Source: Sulfurospirillum diekertiae
GTDB taxonomy: Bacteria > Campylobacterota > Campylobacteria > Campylobacterales > Sulfurospirillaceae
NCBI RefSeq assembly: GCF_011769985.2
Contig: NZ_CP039734.2
Coordinates: 992,001-1,056,000 of the forward strand
DNA: 64,000 bases
Reading direction: 5' to 3'
The translations under genes and the position numbers were made by a program. Under the pieces are notes generated by a model that was not told the DNA's origin, did not search any database, and saw nothing but the letters and a program-made list of their open reading frames with translations. Positions 26,047 through 35,515 of this stretch are shown here, one piece after another; the first letter of the stretch is position 1; the number at the start of each line of letters is the position of its first letter.

Positions 26047-27198
26047 ATGATTAAACATATTGAGCTATCCTTGCGAAAATGCGTTGCTCCCGAGTTTGTG
26101 TTTGGCGTAGATGCTCGAAAAATGGCGGGAAAATATGCCAAAAATTTAGGTATAAAAAAGGTTTTAATCGTTACCGATCCTGGAGTCATTCGCGCTGGTT
26201 GGGTTGAAGATGTTACGAAAGCATTGGAAGCGGAAAATATTTACTCGATACTCTTTGATGATGTCGTCCCCAATCCAAGAGATACCAATGTTTTAGCCGG
26301 TGTGAAGCTTTACCGTGAGCATAAATGCGATGGTATTGTGACCATTGGTGGTGGAAGTCCGATGGATTGCGCTAAAGGTATTGGCATTGTTGTTGCCAAT
26401 ATGGGCGACGTTTTAGCGTATGAAGGTGTCGATAAAATTCTCTACCCTTTGCCTCCCCTTATTTGTATTCCCACAACCGCAGGAACGGCAGCGGATGTTT
26501 CTCAATTTGCGATTATTAACGATATTAAACGGCATGTGAAGATTGCGATTATTAGTAAGTCTATCGTGCCGGATGTTTCATTGATTGACCCAGAAACAAC
26601 GATGAGCATGGATAAAGAACTCACGATCAACACTGGACTTGATGCGATGACCCATGCTGTTGAAGCGTATGTCTCCAATGCCAACTCGGCGATTACGGAT
26701 TTATATGCTTTGGAAGCTATTTCGCTTTTAGCAAAAAATTTACCCCGTGTCGTTGAACAGCCTTTTGATATACAAGCGCGCGCTTCGGTGATGATGGCAA
26801 GTCTGCTTGCCGGTCTTGCTTTTTCCAATGCTTCGCTGGGTGTGATCCACGCGATAGCGCACTCTTTAGGAGGATGGCTTGATTTACCGCATGGGCTGTG
26901 CAATGCTATTTTACTGGAGCATGCGGTGGCATATAATTTTCCTCATGCGAAAGAGCGCTATCAAACGATTGCCTCCTATAAGGATATGAAAGGTACTCCT
27001 AATTGCGATGAAATCGTACAGGATATCCGTGAGTTTAAGCTCTCACTCGGATTGACACAACGTTTAGGTGCGCTAGGTGTTACCAAAGAGATCATTCCCC
27101 ATCTTGCTTCGATGGCACTGCAAGATGCGTGCATTGTGACCAATCCCATTATGCCAAGCCAGCATGATGTTGAAGAGATTTTGATCCATGCCTTATGA
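26047..27198 (+). CDS. Iron-containing alcohol dehydrogenase (group III)
   Basis: 383 residues. NAD-binding region with GGGSPMD (about 96-102), the TTAGTAADVS loop, and the metal-binding signature GLDAMTHAVEAY plus GVIHAIAHSLGG and LPHGLCNAI, which supply the Asp and three His ligands. Likely oxidises or reduces short-chain alcohols or aldehydes (1,3-propanediol or ethanol dehydrogenase type). ATG 26047 follows GGGAGG; an upstream in-frame ATG at 26011 lacks a site. The 3' end overlaps the next gene by 11 bases, linking metabolism and c-di-GMP signalling in one transcript. Confidence 0.9.
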   Translation: MIKHIELSLRKCVAPEFVFGVDARKMAGKYAKNLGIKKVLIVTDPGVIRAGWVEDVTKALEAENIYSILFDDVVPNPRDTNVLAGVKLYREHKCDGIVTIGGGSPMDCAKGIGIVVANMGDVLAYEGVDKILYPLPPLICIPTTAGTAADVSQFAIINDIKRHVKIAIISKSIVPDVSLIDPETTMSMDKELTINTGLDAMTHAVEAYVSNANSAITDLYALEAISLLAKNLPRVVEQPFDIQARASVMMASLLAGLAFSNASLGVIHAIAHSLGGWLDLPHGLCNAILLEHAVAYNFPHAKERYQTIASYKDMKGTPNCDEIVQDIREFKLSLGLTQRLGALGVTKEIIPHLASMALQDACIVTNPIMPSQHDVEEILIHAL

Positions 27199-28951
27199 GA
27201 ACAGTGACGACTTACGCACTAAAATTATTGGCTTAGGGGAGAGTTCTGTTCGTAAAAGCTACTATCCACAGCTTCAAGATAGAATCGTAGAACTGGAGCG
27301 TTTTCATGGTCTTTTGGATCGTTCACGCGAGTTAATTTTTTTAGTCGATGCAGAGAGTTTACGCATTATCGATACTAATGCCATTGTCTGTTCAACCTTT
27401 GAAGCATCCAAAGAGAGTTTAATGGGAAGTGAGCTTGTGCAGTGGTTTCCTCCTCATGTCATGGATGCTTTGAATGCTTTGTCTCAAGAGTGTGAACATT
27501 GTTCTATCGTTGAGACGATCATTGAAAATTCTTCGGGCGCAGTTCCCATGGAATTTGTACTGCAATATGTCAACTTTAGTGCGCAAAATTATTATGTCAT
27601 TTTGGGTAAAGATATTTCTGAGCGCAAGCATGCAGAGTCTAAGATTCATACCTTAGCTTTTTATGACTCTCTAACTCACCTTCCCAATCGCCAGCTGCTT
27701 CATGATCGTATGGCAATGGCTCTGGCTAAAAGCCAACGGCATCACAAAGTAGGTGCACTTTTGATGATAGATCTTGACAATTTTAAAGCGTTAAATGACA
27801 CCAAAGGTCATCACATTGGGGATGAACTCTTAATTCAGGTGGCAAGTAGGCTTCAAAGTGTTCTTCGCGATGGTGATACGTTAGCGCGTATGAGCGGTGA
27901 TGAGTTTATTATTTTACTAGAAGGACTTCATGCCGAAGAAGACAAAGCAGCCTTGGAGGCTGAAAAGTTTGCGACACGCATCAAATATCTCCTAAATGAG
28001 CCCTACAATCTTTTAGGCTATGAACATACGTGCTCTTCGAGTATTGGTATTGCGCTGTTTAACGCTAAACCAAAAAGTAAAGAGACATTACTAAAGCAAG
28101 CCGATATTGCCATGTATCAAGCTAAAAAACTAGGGCGGAATCGTATCTGTTTTTATGACCCTGTGATGCAAGAGAATATTGAGCAAAAAACAACGATGGA
28201 GCATGAACTAAGAATTGCGCTTACTCAAGATGAGTTGACGCTTTTTTACCAACCCCAAGTCAACTTAAAGGGTGAAATAGTGGGTGTTGAAGCACTGGTG
28301 CGGTGGAATCATCCTCAAAAAGGGCTCGTCCCTCCCAATGCGTTTATTCCATTAGCGGAAGAGACTGGGCTGATTATTCCTGTGGGAATTTGGGTGCTCA
28401 ATAAAGCATGCGAACAACTTAGCCAATGGATAAAAATGTATCCAGATCGACATTTACATGTATCGATTAATGTGAGCGTCAAACAGTTTCAAGAGGCCTC
28501 TTTTTACGACACGGTTGCTGAGGTTGTTGCAAAAAGTGGCGTAGAGACGGGGAAGGTAAAATTGGAGTTAACCGAGAGTTTAATTGTCGAGAATGTAAGT
28601 GAAACGATTGTGAAGATAGAGTCACTCCGTTCCCTTGGCATCGGCTTTTCACTCGATGATTTTGGTACAGGCTACTCTTCGCTTTCTTATTTGAAGCGCT
28701 TACCCTTAGATGAACTCAAAATCGACCAATCCTTTGTCCGTGACATTGGCAATGACAACAATGATGCGATGATTGTCAAGACCATTATAGAGATGGCGCA
28801 CAACTTTGACTTGGATGTGATTGCCGAAGGTGTTGAGGATCAAGAACAATTTAATTTTTTAGAAGAAAATGGCTGTACGTTGTTCCAAGGGTATTTTTTT
28901 GGAAAACCAATGCCTGCTAAAGAGATAGAACGCCTCTTTTTAGATACGTAA
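27188..28951 (+). CDS. PAS-GGDEF-EAL c-di-GMP protein
   Basis: 587 residues: PAS domain (about 35-155; LIFLVDAESLRIIDTN), GGDEF domain (about 160-320) with signature MSGDEF, an accepted active variant, and EAL domain (about 335-580) with EALVRW, the LELTES, LDDFGTGYSS, LKIDQSF and AEGVE motifs all intact. Both synthesis and breakdown of c-di-GMP are possible; phosphodiesterase activity is the safer prediction. It starts inside the alcohol dehydrogenase gene. No membrane segment is visible, so the PAS domain probably senses an internal cue such as redox or a cofactor. Confidence 0.88.
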   Translation: MPYENSDDLRTKIIGLGESSVRKSYYPQLQDRIVELERFHGLLDRSRELIFLVDAESLRIIDTNAIVCSTFEASKESLMGSELVQWFPPHVMDALNALSQECEHCSIVETIIENSSGAVPMEFVLQYVNFSAQNYYVILGKDISERKHAESKIHTLAFYDSLTHLPNRQLLHDRMAMALAKSQRHHKVGALLMIDLDNFKALNDTKGHHIGDELLIQVASRLQSVLRDGDTLARMSGDEFIILLEGLHAEEDKAALEAEKFATRIKYLLNEPYNLLGYEHTCSSSIGIALFNAKPKSKETLLKQADIAMYQAKKLGRNRICFYDPVMQENIEQKTTMEHELRIALTQDELTLFYQPQVNLKGEIVGVEALVRWNHPQKGLVPPNAFIPLAEETGLIIPVGIWVLNKACEQLSQWIKMYPDRHLHVSINVSVKQFQEASFYDTVAEVVAKSGVETGKVKLELTESLIVENVSETIVKIESLRSLGIGFSLDDFGTGYSSLSYLKRLPLDELKIDQSFVRDIGNDNNDAMIVKTIIEMAHNFDLDVIAEGVEDQEQFNFLEENGCTLFQGYFFGKPMPAKEIERLFLDT

Positions 28952-28974
28952 CGCATTACATGTAAAAAAATCCT

Positions 28975-29763
28975 CTAACAGACAAGGCTAAATTCTTTTA
29001 AAAGAGCACATTTTGAGAAGAGCACCACACCTTTAATCGATTTATTTTCAGAGACGATGCGATTGTCTACCATGATGTCATGTAAAATGGCGTCTATTTT
29101 CTCTTCTTGTGGAAAGATTTGGCGGTTTAAGAGTTGTTTATAGGCATAGTTCTTGGCCTCTTCATAGGTATAAGCGCGTTTCCATGTTGTTGGAAAATAG
29201 TGTACATTGTACGCGATAGAGGCTTTTTCTAAAGTGTGTAGAAACTCTTTAACTTCTACACTTCGATTGGAATAGTGTTCGGGTGCGTTATGGGCTAAGA
29301 GTAAGAGATCAAGTAAAGTATTGTTTTCATATCTTTTCCATCCCACAAAGATACCAAGAGACTTTGTTGCCTGAAGCATACAGTCAATGTCATAGGTAGA
29401 GCTGATCGCAGGTGTCATCGATGCAAGGACAATGTCAAAAGTTTGTGCACGTGAAAAGGTACTCCAGCTGTCATGTTGAAGGGTAATGAAAGCACCTACA
29501 TCGCATTCTACACTTTTGTCATGGACGATTTTGAGCATATCATAAGAGATATCAAGTGCTGTGATATGAGCCTTTTTCTGTGCTAAAGGAATTGAAAAAG
29601 CACCCGTACCGCACCCAATGTCTAAGAGCGAATAATTTTCAAAAGAGATTCCATGACTCTCGATCCATTCAATAATATAATGAGCATCTTTGTTGATGGA
29701 AGCATCGTCTTGCTGGGGGTATTGCTTTGAAAAAGAGTTCCAAAGTGCTATATTTGAGCTCAT
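28975..29763 (-). CDS. Class I SAM-dependent methyltransferase
   Basis: 262 residues. Motif I LLDIGCGTGAFSIPLA (about 46-61), motif II ITALDIS and post-motif FDIVLASM show the class I Rossmann methyltransferase fold. The substrate cannot be inferred. It is convergent with the PAS-GGDEF-EAL gene; the short gap contains a near-copy of the dispersed palindrome. Confidence 0.82.
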   Translation of the reverse strand: MSSNIALWNSFSKQYPQQDDASINKDAHYIIEWIESHGISFENYSLLDIGCGTGAFSIPLAQKKAHITALDISYDMLKIVHDKSVECDVGAFITLQHDSWSTFSRAQTFDIVLASMTPAISSTYDIDCMLQATKSLGIFVGWKRYENNTLLDLLLLAHNAPEHYSNRSVEVKEFLHTLEKASIAYNVHYFPTTWKRAYTYEEAKNYAYKQLLNRQIFPQEEKIDAILHDIMVDNRIVSENKSIKGVVLFSKCALLKEFSLVC

Positions 29764-29825
29764 GAAAAATCCTTAAAATCATTATATATTTAAAAATATA
29801 ACGAAATTTACTTTAATGTCAAGAC

Positions 29826-30287
29826 CTATAAAACAAACGGAATAATTCTTTTTGTCTTTTGCCTATAATTTTGATACTCACAAGACTGCTTTATCCACAA
29901 CATCTCCTCTTTTTGTGCTTTCAAAAATAACGTTACAACTAAAAGCATATAGATAAAAAGACTGAGAATTGCAGGCTGAGACACCACAATCCCCAGCATC
30001 ATCAAAAGGACTGAAAAATACATGGGATGCCTGATGTAGCGGTAGGCTCCTGTGGTAATGAGTGAGGCGTTTTCTTTGATTTCGGGTGTGATGTTGAAAT
30101 TGCCAAGTGGGTTGTGTCTTACCGTATAAAGTCCAAAGCCACAGCCTAGCAAAAAGATGAATAAAGCAAAGTTACTGGGTATGTGCAAGCCATGTTCTAT
30201 CAGTAAGATTGCGATGAAAATGAATTGTAACGATACTAAGAGGTAAGAGTAGGTTTGGCTCTTCATTTTAACTCTTTGCATAAACAT
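29826..30287 (-). CDS. Isoprenylcysteine carboxyl methyltransferase-like membrane protein
   Basis: About 153 residues (146 if ATG 30266 is used). Four membrane helices and the ICMT/phospholipid-methyltransferase motif GAYRYIRHPMYFSVLL with downstream KAQKEEMLW. In bacteria such proteins methylate small lipids or amines; the substrate is unknown. No start has a clear ribosome binding site. Confidence 0.78.
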   Translation of the reverse strand: MFMQRVKMKSQTYSYLLVSLQFIFIAILLIEHGLHIPSNFALFIFLLGCGFGLYTVRHNPLGNFNITPEIKENASLITTGAYRYIRHPMYFSVLLMMLGIVVSQPAILSLFIYMLLVVTLFLKAQKEEMLWIKQSCEYQNYRQKTKRIIPFVL

Positions 30288-30330
30288 TTTAAAGCCCCAA
30301 TTTTAGGTATTGAGGCTTTACATGTAAAGA

Positions 30331-30642
30331 TTATTTTTTCTCTTCTACGACTTTAGCAGGCGTGGCAGGTTTTTTAGCAGGTACAGCGATGATTTCGACA
30401 TAACACTCGCTCCATTTTGCACTGTGCGCTTTGTCGATTTCTTCACTAAGATCGGCTTGGTGAACGGCTTCTGCATTTTCGCTTGTTTCACCAAAACGGC
30501 ACTCAAAGTCCCAAAAATGGAAGCCCTCAGGTGCTTTTTTCGCACGTTCACGTTTAATATATTTACGAATTTCATGTTTGATGGCATCTACAAGTCGGTC
30601 ACTGTTTTTATTCTCAACTTGGAGGTGAAATATCTTTTTCAA
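30331..30642 (-). CDS. DUF6172-like small protein
   Basis: 103 residues. KHEIRKYIKRERAKKAPEGFHFWDFECRFG is the recognisable conserved block of a proteobacterial family (split here in reading: KHEIRKYIKRER, then PEGFHFWDF). A Lys/Pro/Ala-rich tail follows. Function unknown. The stop is followed by a TTTACATGTAAA copy at 30317-30328. Confidence 0.7.
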   Translation of the reverse strand: MKKIFHLQVENKNSDRLVDAIKHEIRKYIKRERAKKAPEGFHFWDFECRFGETSENAEAVHQADLSEEIDKAHSAKWSECYVEIIAVPAKKPATPAKVVEEKK

Positions 30643-30705
30643 GGCTTGCCTTTTAGATTTTATTTAAGTGTGACATTGTACTTCATTTCACCTTTGAGCG
30701 CGAAT

Positions 30706-31098
30706 TTATTTAAATTCTGTTTTGTAGGCTTCATCAAGAATGGCCATAAAGGCAGGAGGATCCATATAACCTGTGTACCCTTCAAGAATGGTGTGGCGAG
30801 TGGGGGAGAGAATAGCATTGGCAGGGGTATATTTGGTATGCAAATCATCGGGCAAAGCAGGATCCATCTGATCAATAACAACCAAAACATATTTCTGGTC
30901 AATCTTGTTACGGTAGGTAGGATTATTGAAAACCTCTTTCGTCATTTGCTTGCAGTACGGGCAATTTTCACTCACAATATTGACAAGAATAAGCTTTTTT
31001 TCTTTAATCGCTTTGGCACTCTCTTCTTCTAAAAAACTGGCATGCAGTGTTGCCATACTGAACAATACGACACACAATACTCTAAGAAATGCGTACAT
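30706..31098 (-). CDS. Periplasmic thioredoxin-fold protein (SoxW-like)
   Basis: 130 residues: signal peptide (MYAFLRVLCVVLFSMATLHA), then a thioredoxin fold with active site ENCPYCKQM, cis-proline region SPTRHTI and a GYTGYMDP loop. The CPYC motif suggests disulfide reduction in the periplasm, in the manner of SoxW or DsbD-fed proteins. It is divergent from def. Confidence 0.82.
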   Translation of the reverse strand: MYAFLRVLCVVLFSMATLHASFLEEESAKAIKEKKLILVNIVSENCPYCKQMTKEVFNNPTYRNKIDQKYVLVVIDQMDPALPDDLHTKYTPANAILSPTRHTILEGYTGYMDPPAFMAILDEAYKTEFK

Positions 31099-31241
31099 GT
31101 TTTAACCTTTGTAATGAAAGATAATAAAATCAAAACTCTAACACAAGCTTGATAAAAGCACATTGAACTAGGGAAATAGGTATAGTTAAAGTGTTGATAT
31201 GTTAAATTACACGCTATTTTAATGCCAAGGAATACACAATC

Positions 31242-31769
31242 ATGGCAAATATTCGTGAAATTTACCAATTAGGCTCTCCTGTTATCCGAAATATGGCCGC
31301 AAGAGTTGAGGATGTCTCTTCCCCTCAGATTCAAACACTCATTGATGATATGATCGTTACATGTAAAGACTCCCAAGGGGTGGGTATTGCAGCTCTTCAA
31401 GTGAATTGCTCTTTGGCGATTGTGATTATTGCCTCTGAACCGAGTGAGCGTTACCCTTCTGCGCCTCAGATGGAGCCAACCGCACTGATCAATCCCAAAA
31501 TTATCTCACATTCCCACAAGATGCTTAAAGACTGGGAAGGGTGTCTTAGTCTTCCAGGAATCAGGGCGCAAGTGCCCCGTTACAGCGAAATCGAGGTTGC
31601 TTACACCGACAGAGACGGAAATGAACACAAGGTCATCTACAGCGACTTTGTTGCACGTGTCTTTCAGCATGAATACGACCATCTCATCGGTAAAGTCTTT
31701 ATTGATAGAGTAGAATCAACCTATGACATTGTGATGGAAAAAGAGTATCAACGTATCCTTGCACAGTAA
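31242..31769 (+). CDS. def: Peptide deformylase
   Basis: 175 residues with all three deformylase motifs: GVGIAALQV, EGCLSLPG and QHEYDH, giving the Cys and two His metal ligands and the catalytic Glu. It removes the N-formyl group from nascent proteins. Length and motif spacing are normal. The next gene, a thioesterase, begins 25 bases downstream. Confidence 0.95.
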   Translation: MANIREIYQLGSPVIRNMAARVEDVSSPQIQTLIDDMIVTCKDSQGVGIAALQVNCSLAIVIIASEPSERYPSAPQMEPTALINPKIISHSHKMLKDWEGCLSLPGIRAQVPRYSEIEVAYTDRDGNEHKVIYSDFVARVFQHEYDHLIGKVFIDRVESTYDIVMEKEYQRILAQ

Positions 31770-31794
31770 ACTATAAAACAGAAGGAGTAGGATT

Positions 31795-32169
31795 TTGAAA
31801 ACACGCATTTACTATGATGATACCGACGCAGGCGGTGTGGTTTATCATGCCAATTACCTTAAATTTTGTGAGCGTTCCCGTAGTGATCTTTTTTATGAAC
31901 ATGGAAGAAGTCCTGCCGTGAATGGTGGGCATTTTGTGGTACGTCATCTTGAAGCAGATTTCTTAAAATCCGCCAAATTGGGTGATCTTATTGAGGTCAA
32001 AAATGAACTGATTGAGCTTAAAAACGCTTCATTGATTTTGAAGCAAGAAGTCTGGAAAGACGATGTAAAACTTTTTGCTATGACTTCCACACTTGCGTAT
32101 GTCAAAGAGGGGAAGCCCTGCAAAATTGATGATGAGACAAAAGCCTTTTTTAGAGACCTTTTACTTTAA
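31795..32169 (+). CDS. ybgC: YbgC-type acyl-CoA thioesterase
   Basis: 124 residues of the hot-dog fold with the YbgC signature YYDDTDAGGVVYHANYLKF carrying the catalytic Asp. Enzymes of this group cleave acyl-CoA or acyl-ACP and act near phospholipid synthesis. The start is TTG 31795, supported by AGAAGGAG a few bases upstream. It overlaps the convergent MFS gene by 4 bases. Confidence 0.9.
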   Translation: MKTRIYYDDTDAGGVVYHANYLKFCERSRSDLFYEHGRSPAVNGGHFVVRHLEADFLKSAKLGDLIEVKNELIELKNASLILKQEVWKDDVKLFAMTSTLAYVKEGKPCKIDDETKAFFRDLLL

Positions 32170-33341
32170 GGTCGTTGTTCCTTTTCGCTCAACATACCTT
32201 TGGCATAAAAAAGAATAAATGCTAAGGCAAAAGCTCCAAGCGTGACGATGCGAAAAAGAGTTTGTGCATCGTAATGATCCCAGATATAACCAGCCATCGT
32301 TAAAGAAATAAAGGTTGCCGTTCCCACACATCCATAATAAATACCATATGCTGAAGCTTTAAGCTCTTTGGGTGTGGTATCGGATATGATGGCTTTTGCT
32401 AAGGCATTAAAACCGCCTGCAAAAAATCCATAACACCCAAATCCGATCCATGCACCTATGGGACTTTGCCATGTCATAAACCATGAGGACAATCCAAAAG
32501 AGGCATACATGAAACTCAGCATCATGGGTTTACCTACGCGATCCGCCAGTTTTCCAATGGGAATTGCAAAGAGAGACTGTGCGAAATTATAAAGCGTATA
32601 TGCCAAAGGTATCATCATGAGGGCAAGCCCATTATCGCCTGATTTTAAGACCATAAACGAGTAATTCATAGCGATAAGGCTAAACGCTACTTGAAAGATA
32701 ACTAGCGTATAAAATTGTTTTGAAAGCGAAAAAGGTCTAAATGAGCGAAAAGGAATCGGCGGAGTCCTGACATCCGATACAAACACAATCAAAATCAGCA
32801 GAGCCAACATACCAGGAACAAAACTAAGTGCAAATACAAGTCTAAATGTTGTTTCACTCTCTCCATAGAAATGCAAAAATAAGAATGCGGATAATGATCC
32901 TGCAATGGCACCAGCACTATCCATCATTTTATGAAAACCAAAGATAAAACCACTTCTTTGCGCTGGTGAAAATGCCGAAATTAAGGCATCTCTTGGTGCG
33001 CTTCTGACCCCTTTACCAAAACGATCGCCCACACGGACAATACCAACCATCAGTGCGCTACTGGCAAAATAGGCTAAAGGCTTAATAAGATTTGAAAATC
33101 CATACCCTACGATTGTGAGCATTTTTCGATGCCCTAATTTGTCGGATAAAAATCCTGAAATAGCAATCAAAAGAGCAACGCCAAGTTCTGCAAATCCTTC
33201 GATCATGCCAATATTAGATTTTGTAGTATGTAAAAATCGTTCCAAAAAAAGCGGTAAGAGAGGAAGGATCATCTCAATTGCAAAATCAGTAAAAAAACTG
33301 TTCACACCTAACGCGATAATGTTTTTATTGATGTTTTCCAT
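32166..33341 (-). CDS. MFS transporter
   Basis: 391 residues and 11-12 membrane helices. Between helices 2 and 3 lies GFLSDKLGHRKM, the major facilitator signature, with a second copy IGKLADRVGKPMM between helices 8 and 9. The RFGKGVRSAPRD segment is typical of a bacterial family near arabinose/drug efflux proteins. Substrate unknown. Confidence 0.87.
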   Translation of the reverse strand: MENINKNIIALGVNSFFTDFAIEMILPLLPLFLERFLHTTKSNIGMIEGFAELGVALLIAISGFLSDKLGHRKMLTIVGYGFSNLIKPLAYFASSALMVGIVRVGDRFGKGVRSAPRDALISAFSPAQRSGFIFGFHKMMDSAGAIAGSLSAFLFLHFYGESETTFRLVFALSFVPGMLALLILIVFVSDVRTPPIPFRSFRPFSLSKQFYTLVIFQVAFSLIAMNYSFMVLKSGDNGLALMMIPLAYTLYNFAQSLFAIPIGKLADRVGKPMMLSFMYASFGLSSWFMTWQSPIGAWIGFGCYGFFAGGFNALAKAIISDTTPKELKASAYGIYYGCVGTATFISLTMAGYIWDHYDAQTLFRIVTLGAFALAFILFYAKGMLSEKEQRP

Positions 33342-33432
33342 TACAGTGTTCCAAATTTAATGGCGAATTTTATATAAAAAACGGTAGATACTACACTTTA
33401 AAAAAGAAGGATTTCCTGTATAACTTTTAATG

Positions 33433-33464
33433 AGAAGCTGCTACTTTATTGTGTAACAGCTTCT
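33433..33464 (-). terminator. Hairpin after the lipoprotein gene
   Basis: AGAAGCTG at 33433-33440 pairs perfectly with CAGCTTCT at 33457-33464 (8 bp stem, 16-base loop), 11 bases beyond the stop at 33475. The downstream strand is AT-rich but has no long T run, so termination is likely but may be weak. Confidence 0.5.
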
Positions 33465-33474
33465 TCACTAACGT

Positions 33475-34821
33475 CTAATTTGCTCGGATGAACTCATTGC
33501 GACCGGGTTGGTACAATGAGGTGTTGTATACCACTTGGTTACCAGAGATATTCTCTTTAAAGGTTCGTGATATCTTTCCATCAAAGAATTGTTGGCAGAG
33601 ATAATCGGCTCCAACAGAGGTTGAGTAGTTGACCCAATCATAAACAATGTCATGTCCAAATAAAGCATTGATCTCTTCAAGTGAAGGAGGTGCTTTTTGG
33701 ATGGAGTTGGCAATATACATTTGGTCACGATCTTCATACTGTGTTAGAGAAAGCAGTAAAGGGTTATAGTTGATCTGTGTTGAGAGTAACATGTATGGAT
33801 TAATACCATTGGCACGAAGCTGTGAAGCGATGAGGCTGGATGTAACCAATGGTGTATTGAGATAAAGTGATGCGTTATTTAAAGAGCTATTCCCTTTAAA
33901 GAGTTGTTTATAGTTCATTTTAGAATTTTCGACGCGCTTCTCATAAAAGACATGATTGCTGTTTTTCTTAATGAGTCCATTGAGTTGATAGCTTAGGCTA
34001 CTTCCATCCTCAAATGTTCCAACACGATCATTTGCTTTTGTTGCCAAGAGGGCGATTTGTTGGTCATAATCGATACCACCAAAGATGATATTAGAGCCAG
34101 CACTTCGTACATTGGAGCGATTGAGTGTAGGAATAAAGACAAGGGTATCTTGTACATTGTTCGCAATGATTTGTGCACCATCTGCTGTTACAGGAGCAAT
34201 GATGTAGTGGTATCCACCTGCTTTAATGTCAGAGAGTGCTTTAGCAATTGAATCTTCTCTTTCATCCCCTGTATTGAAAACATTGAGATCAAAATAGTAG
34301 TTTTTATACAATAAATATGCAATGACGGAGTTCACTGAAGTAATAGCATATTTTTTAATGGTTTTCTGAGGGACTAAAACAGCAATTTTGATGATAGTGC
34401 TGTCATCATTCAGCGGCTTTGGCATAGAGGCGGCAGGAACAGGTACTAAGGTTGATACAGAGGTATCTGTTTCTTGTGAAGAGGAGGTTGCTTCTTCTGT
34501 GCTTATAGGCTGTTTTGGTTGTTCAACGGTTGTACTCGGTGTCGGTGTCGCCATCGCAATTGTGGTTGATGTAATCGTATTGTCAATCGTCACAGGGGCT
34601 GAAGAGGACTGTGTCTCGGTATTTTTTAAATTGCTAGAGGGGGTTGTTGCTTTGGCAAGCGGTTTTTCAGAGCCCGGATACGTTGAAGTATTTTTTTGAT
34701 TAGGAGCTTTTTTCATACTCGTTGATACATTGTAGGTACTGGGTGTGTAAGGCTCTGGGGCTTGGGTTGTACAGCCTGCAAAGATGAATAAACTGAGGGA
34801 TAATGTCAACCAAAATCTCAT
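33475..34821 (-). CDS. Lipoprotein with periplasmic-binding-protein-like domain
   Basis: 448 residues: signal peptide with lipobox FIFAGC (Cys16), a low-complexity Ser/Thr/Pro/Glu linker of about 120 residues and a C-terminal type 1 periplasmic-binding fold (about 145-440; IIKIAVLVPQ, HYIIAPVTADGAQIIAN, LVFIPTLNRSNV, NIIFGGIDYDQQ). The layout (lipid anchor, linker, binding-protein domain) recalls LpoA, an activator of peptidoglycan synthases, but no specific homology is claimed. The start overlaps the uracil-DNA glycosylase gene by 4 bases. Confidence 0.75.
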   Translation of the reverse strand: MRFWLTLSLSLFIFAGCTTQAPEPYTPSTYNVSTSMKKAPNQKNTSTYPGSEKPLAKATTPSSNLKNTETQSSSAPVTIDNTITSTTIAMATPTPSTTVEQPKQPISTEEATSSSQETDTSVSTLVPVPAASMPKPLNDDSTIIKIAVLVPQKTIKKYAITSVNSVIAYLLYKNYYFDLNVFNTGDEREDSIAKALSDIKAGGYHYIIAPVTADGAQIIANNVQDTLVFIPTLNRSNVRSAGSNIIFGGIDYDQQIALLATKANDRVGTFEDGSSLSYQLNGLIKKNSNHVFYEKRVENSKMNYKQLFKGNSSLNNASLYLNTPLVTSSLIASQLRANGINPYMLLSTQINYNPLLLSLTQYEDRDQMYIANSIQKAPPSLEEINALFGHDIVYDWVNYSTSVGADYLCQQFFDGKISRTFKENISGNQVVYNTSLYQPGRNEFIRAN

Positions 34822-35480
34822 AACATGCTCCTTATTTTTAGCATATCTGCAAAAACCTCTTTTTTAGCGCTGGGGTTTCGCAGTAAAAAACTTGGGTGGA
34901 ACGTTGGAATCAATTTGGCTTCACCAAAATTGAGCACGGTGCCACGTATTTTATCAATGGGTGTATCATACTCTCCTGTGAGATGATGAAAACTGGTCGA
35001 TCCAAGTGCAACAATAATTTGTGGTCGAATGGTTTGAATCTGTTGCATTACATGCGGTTTGCAACAAGCAACTTCTTCAGGTGTTGGAACACGATTATCG
35101 GGTGTTTTACACTTCAAAATCGTGGTGACATAGACATCTTCTTTGGGGATCAAAAGAACTTTTTCGATCATGTTTGCGAGCAATTCGCCGCTTTTACCCG
35201 TAAAGAGCATTCCTGTTTCATCTTCGCTAACGCCTGGGTTATCGCCTATAAACATCACTTTAGCTTTCAGATTACCTGCACCAAAAATGACATTTTTACG
35301 ACTCTTTGCAAGTGCACAAAGATGACATCCTGCGACACTACTTTTTAACTCTTCTAAATTCTGTGACAGGGCAGGTTGTGTGCTCAACGAGAGCGGTCGA
35401 TACTCTTGGAAGAATTCAAATCCAAGAGCTCTGTACTGGTATAAAAGTTTTAAAAGTCGTATCTTTTCAATGTGAGTCAT
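34818..35480 (-). CDS. Family 4 uracil-DNA glycosylase (iron-sulfur type)
   Basis: 220 residues. Two cysteines in CHLCALAKSR and two further ones in LKCKTP and VACCKPHV provide the 4Fe-4S cluster. Active-site motif GDNPGVSED, FTGKSGELL and the C-terminal HPSFLLRN complete the family 4 pattern. It removes uracil from DNA as the first step of base excision repair. The next gene, coding the lipoprotein, overlaps by ATGA. Confidence 0.92.
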   Translation of the reverse strand: MTHIEKIRLLKLLYQYRALGFEFFQEYRPLSLSTQPALSQNLEELKSSVAGCHLCALAKSRKNVIFGAGNLKAKVMFIGDNPGVSEDETGMLFTGKSGELLANMIEKVLLIPKEDVYVTTILKCKTPDNRVPTPEEVACCKPHVMQQIQTIRPQIIVALGSTSFHHLTGEYDTPIDKIRGTVLNFGEAKLIPTFHPSFLLRNPSAKKEVFADMLKIRSML

Positions 35481-35515
35481 TCTTATATGGTAGCCTAGCG
35501 GGAGTTAAAATATCC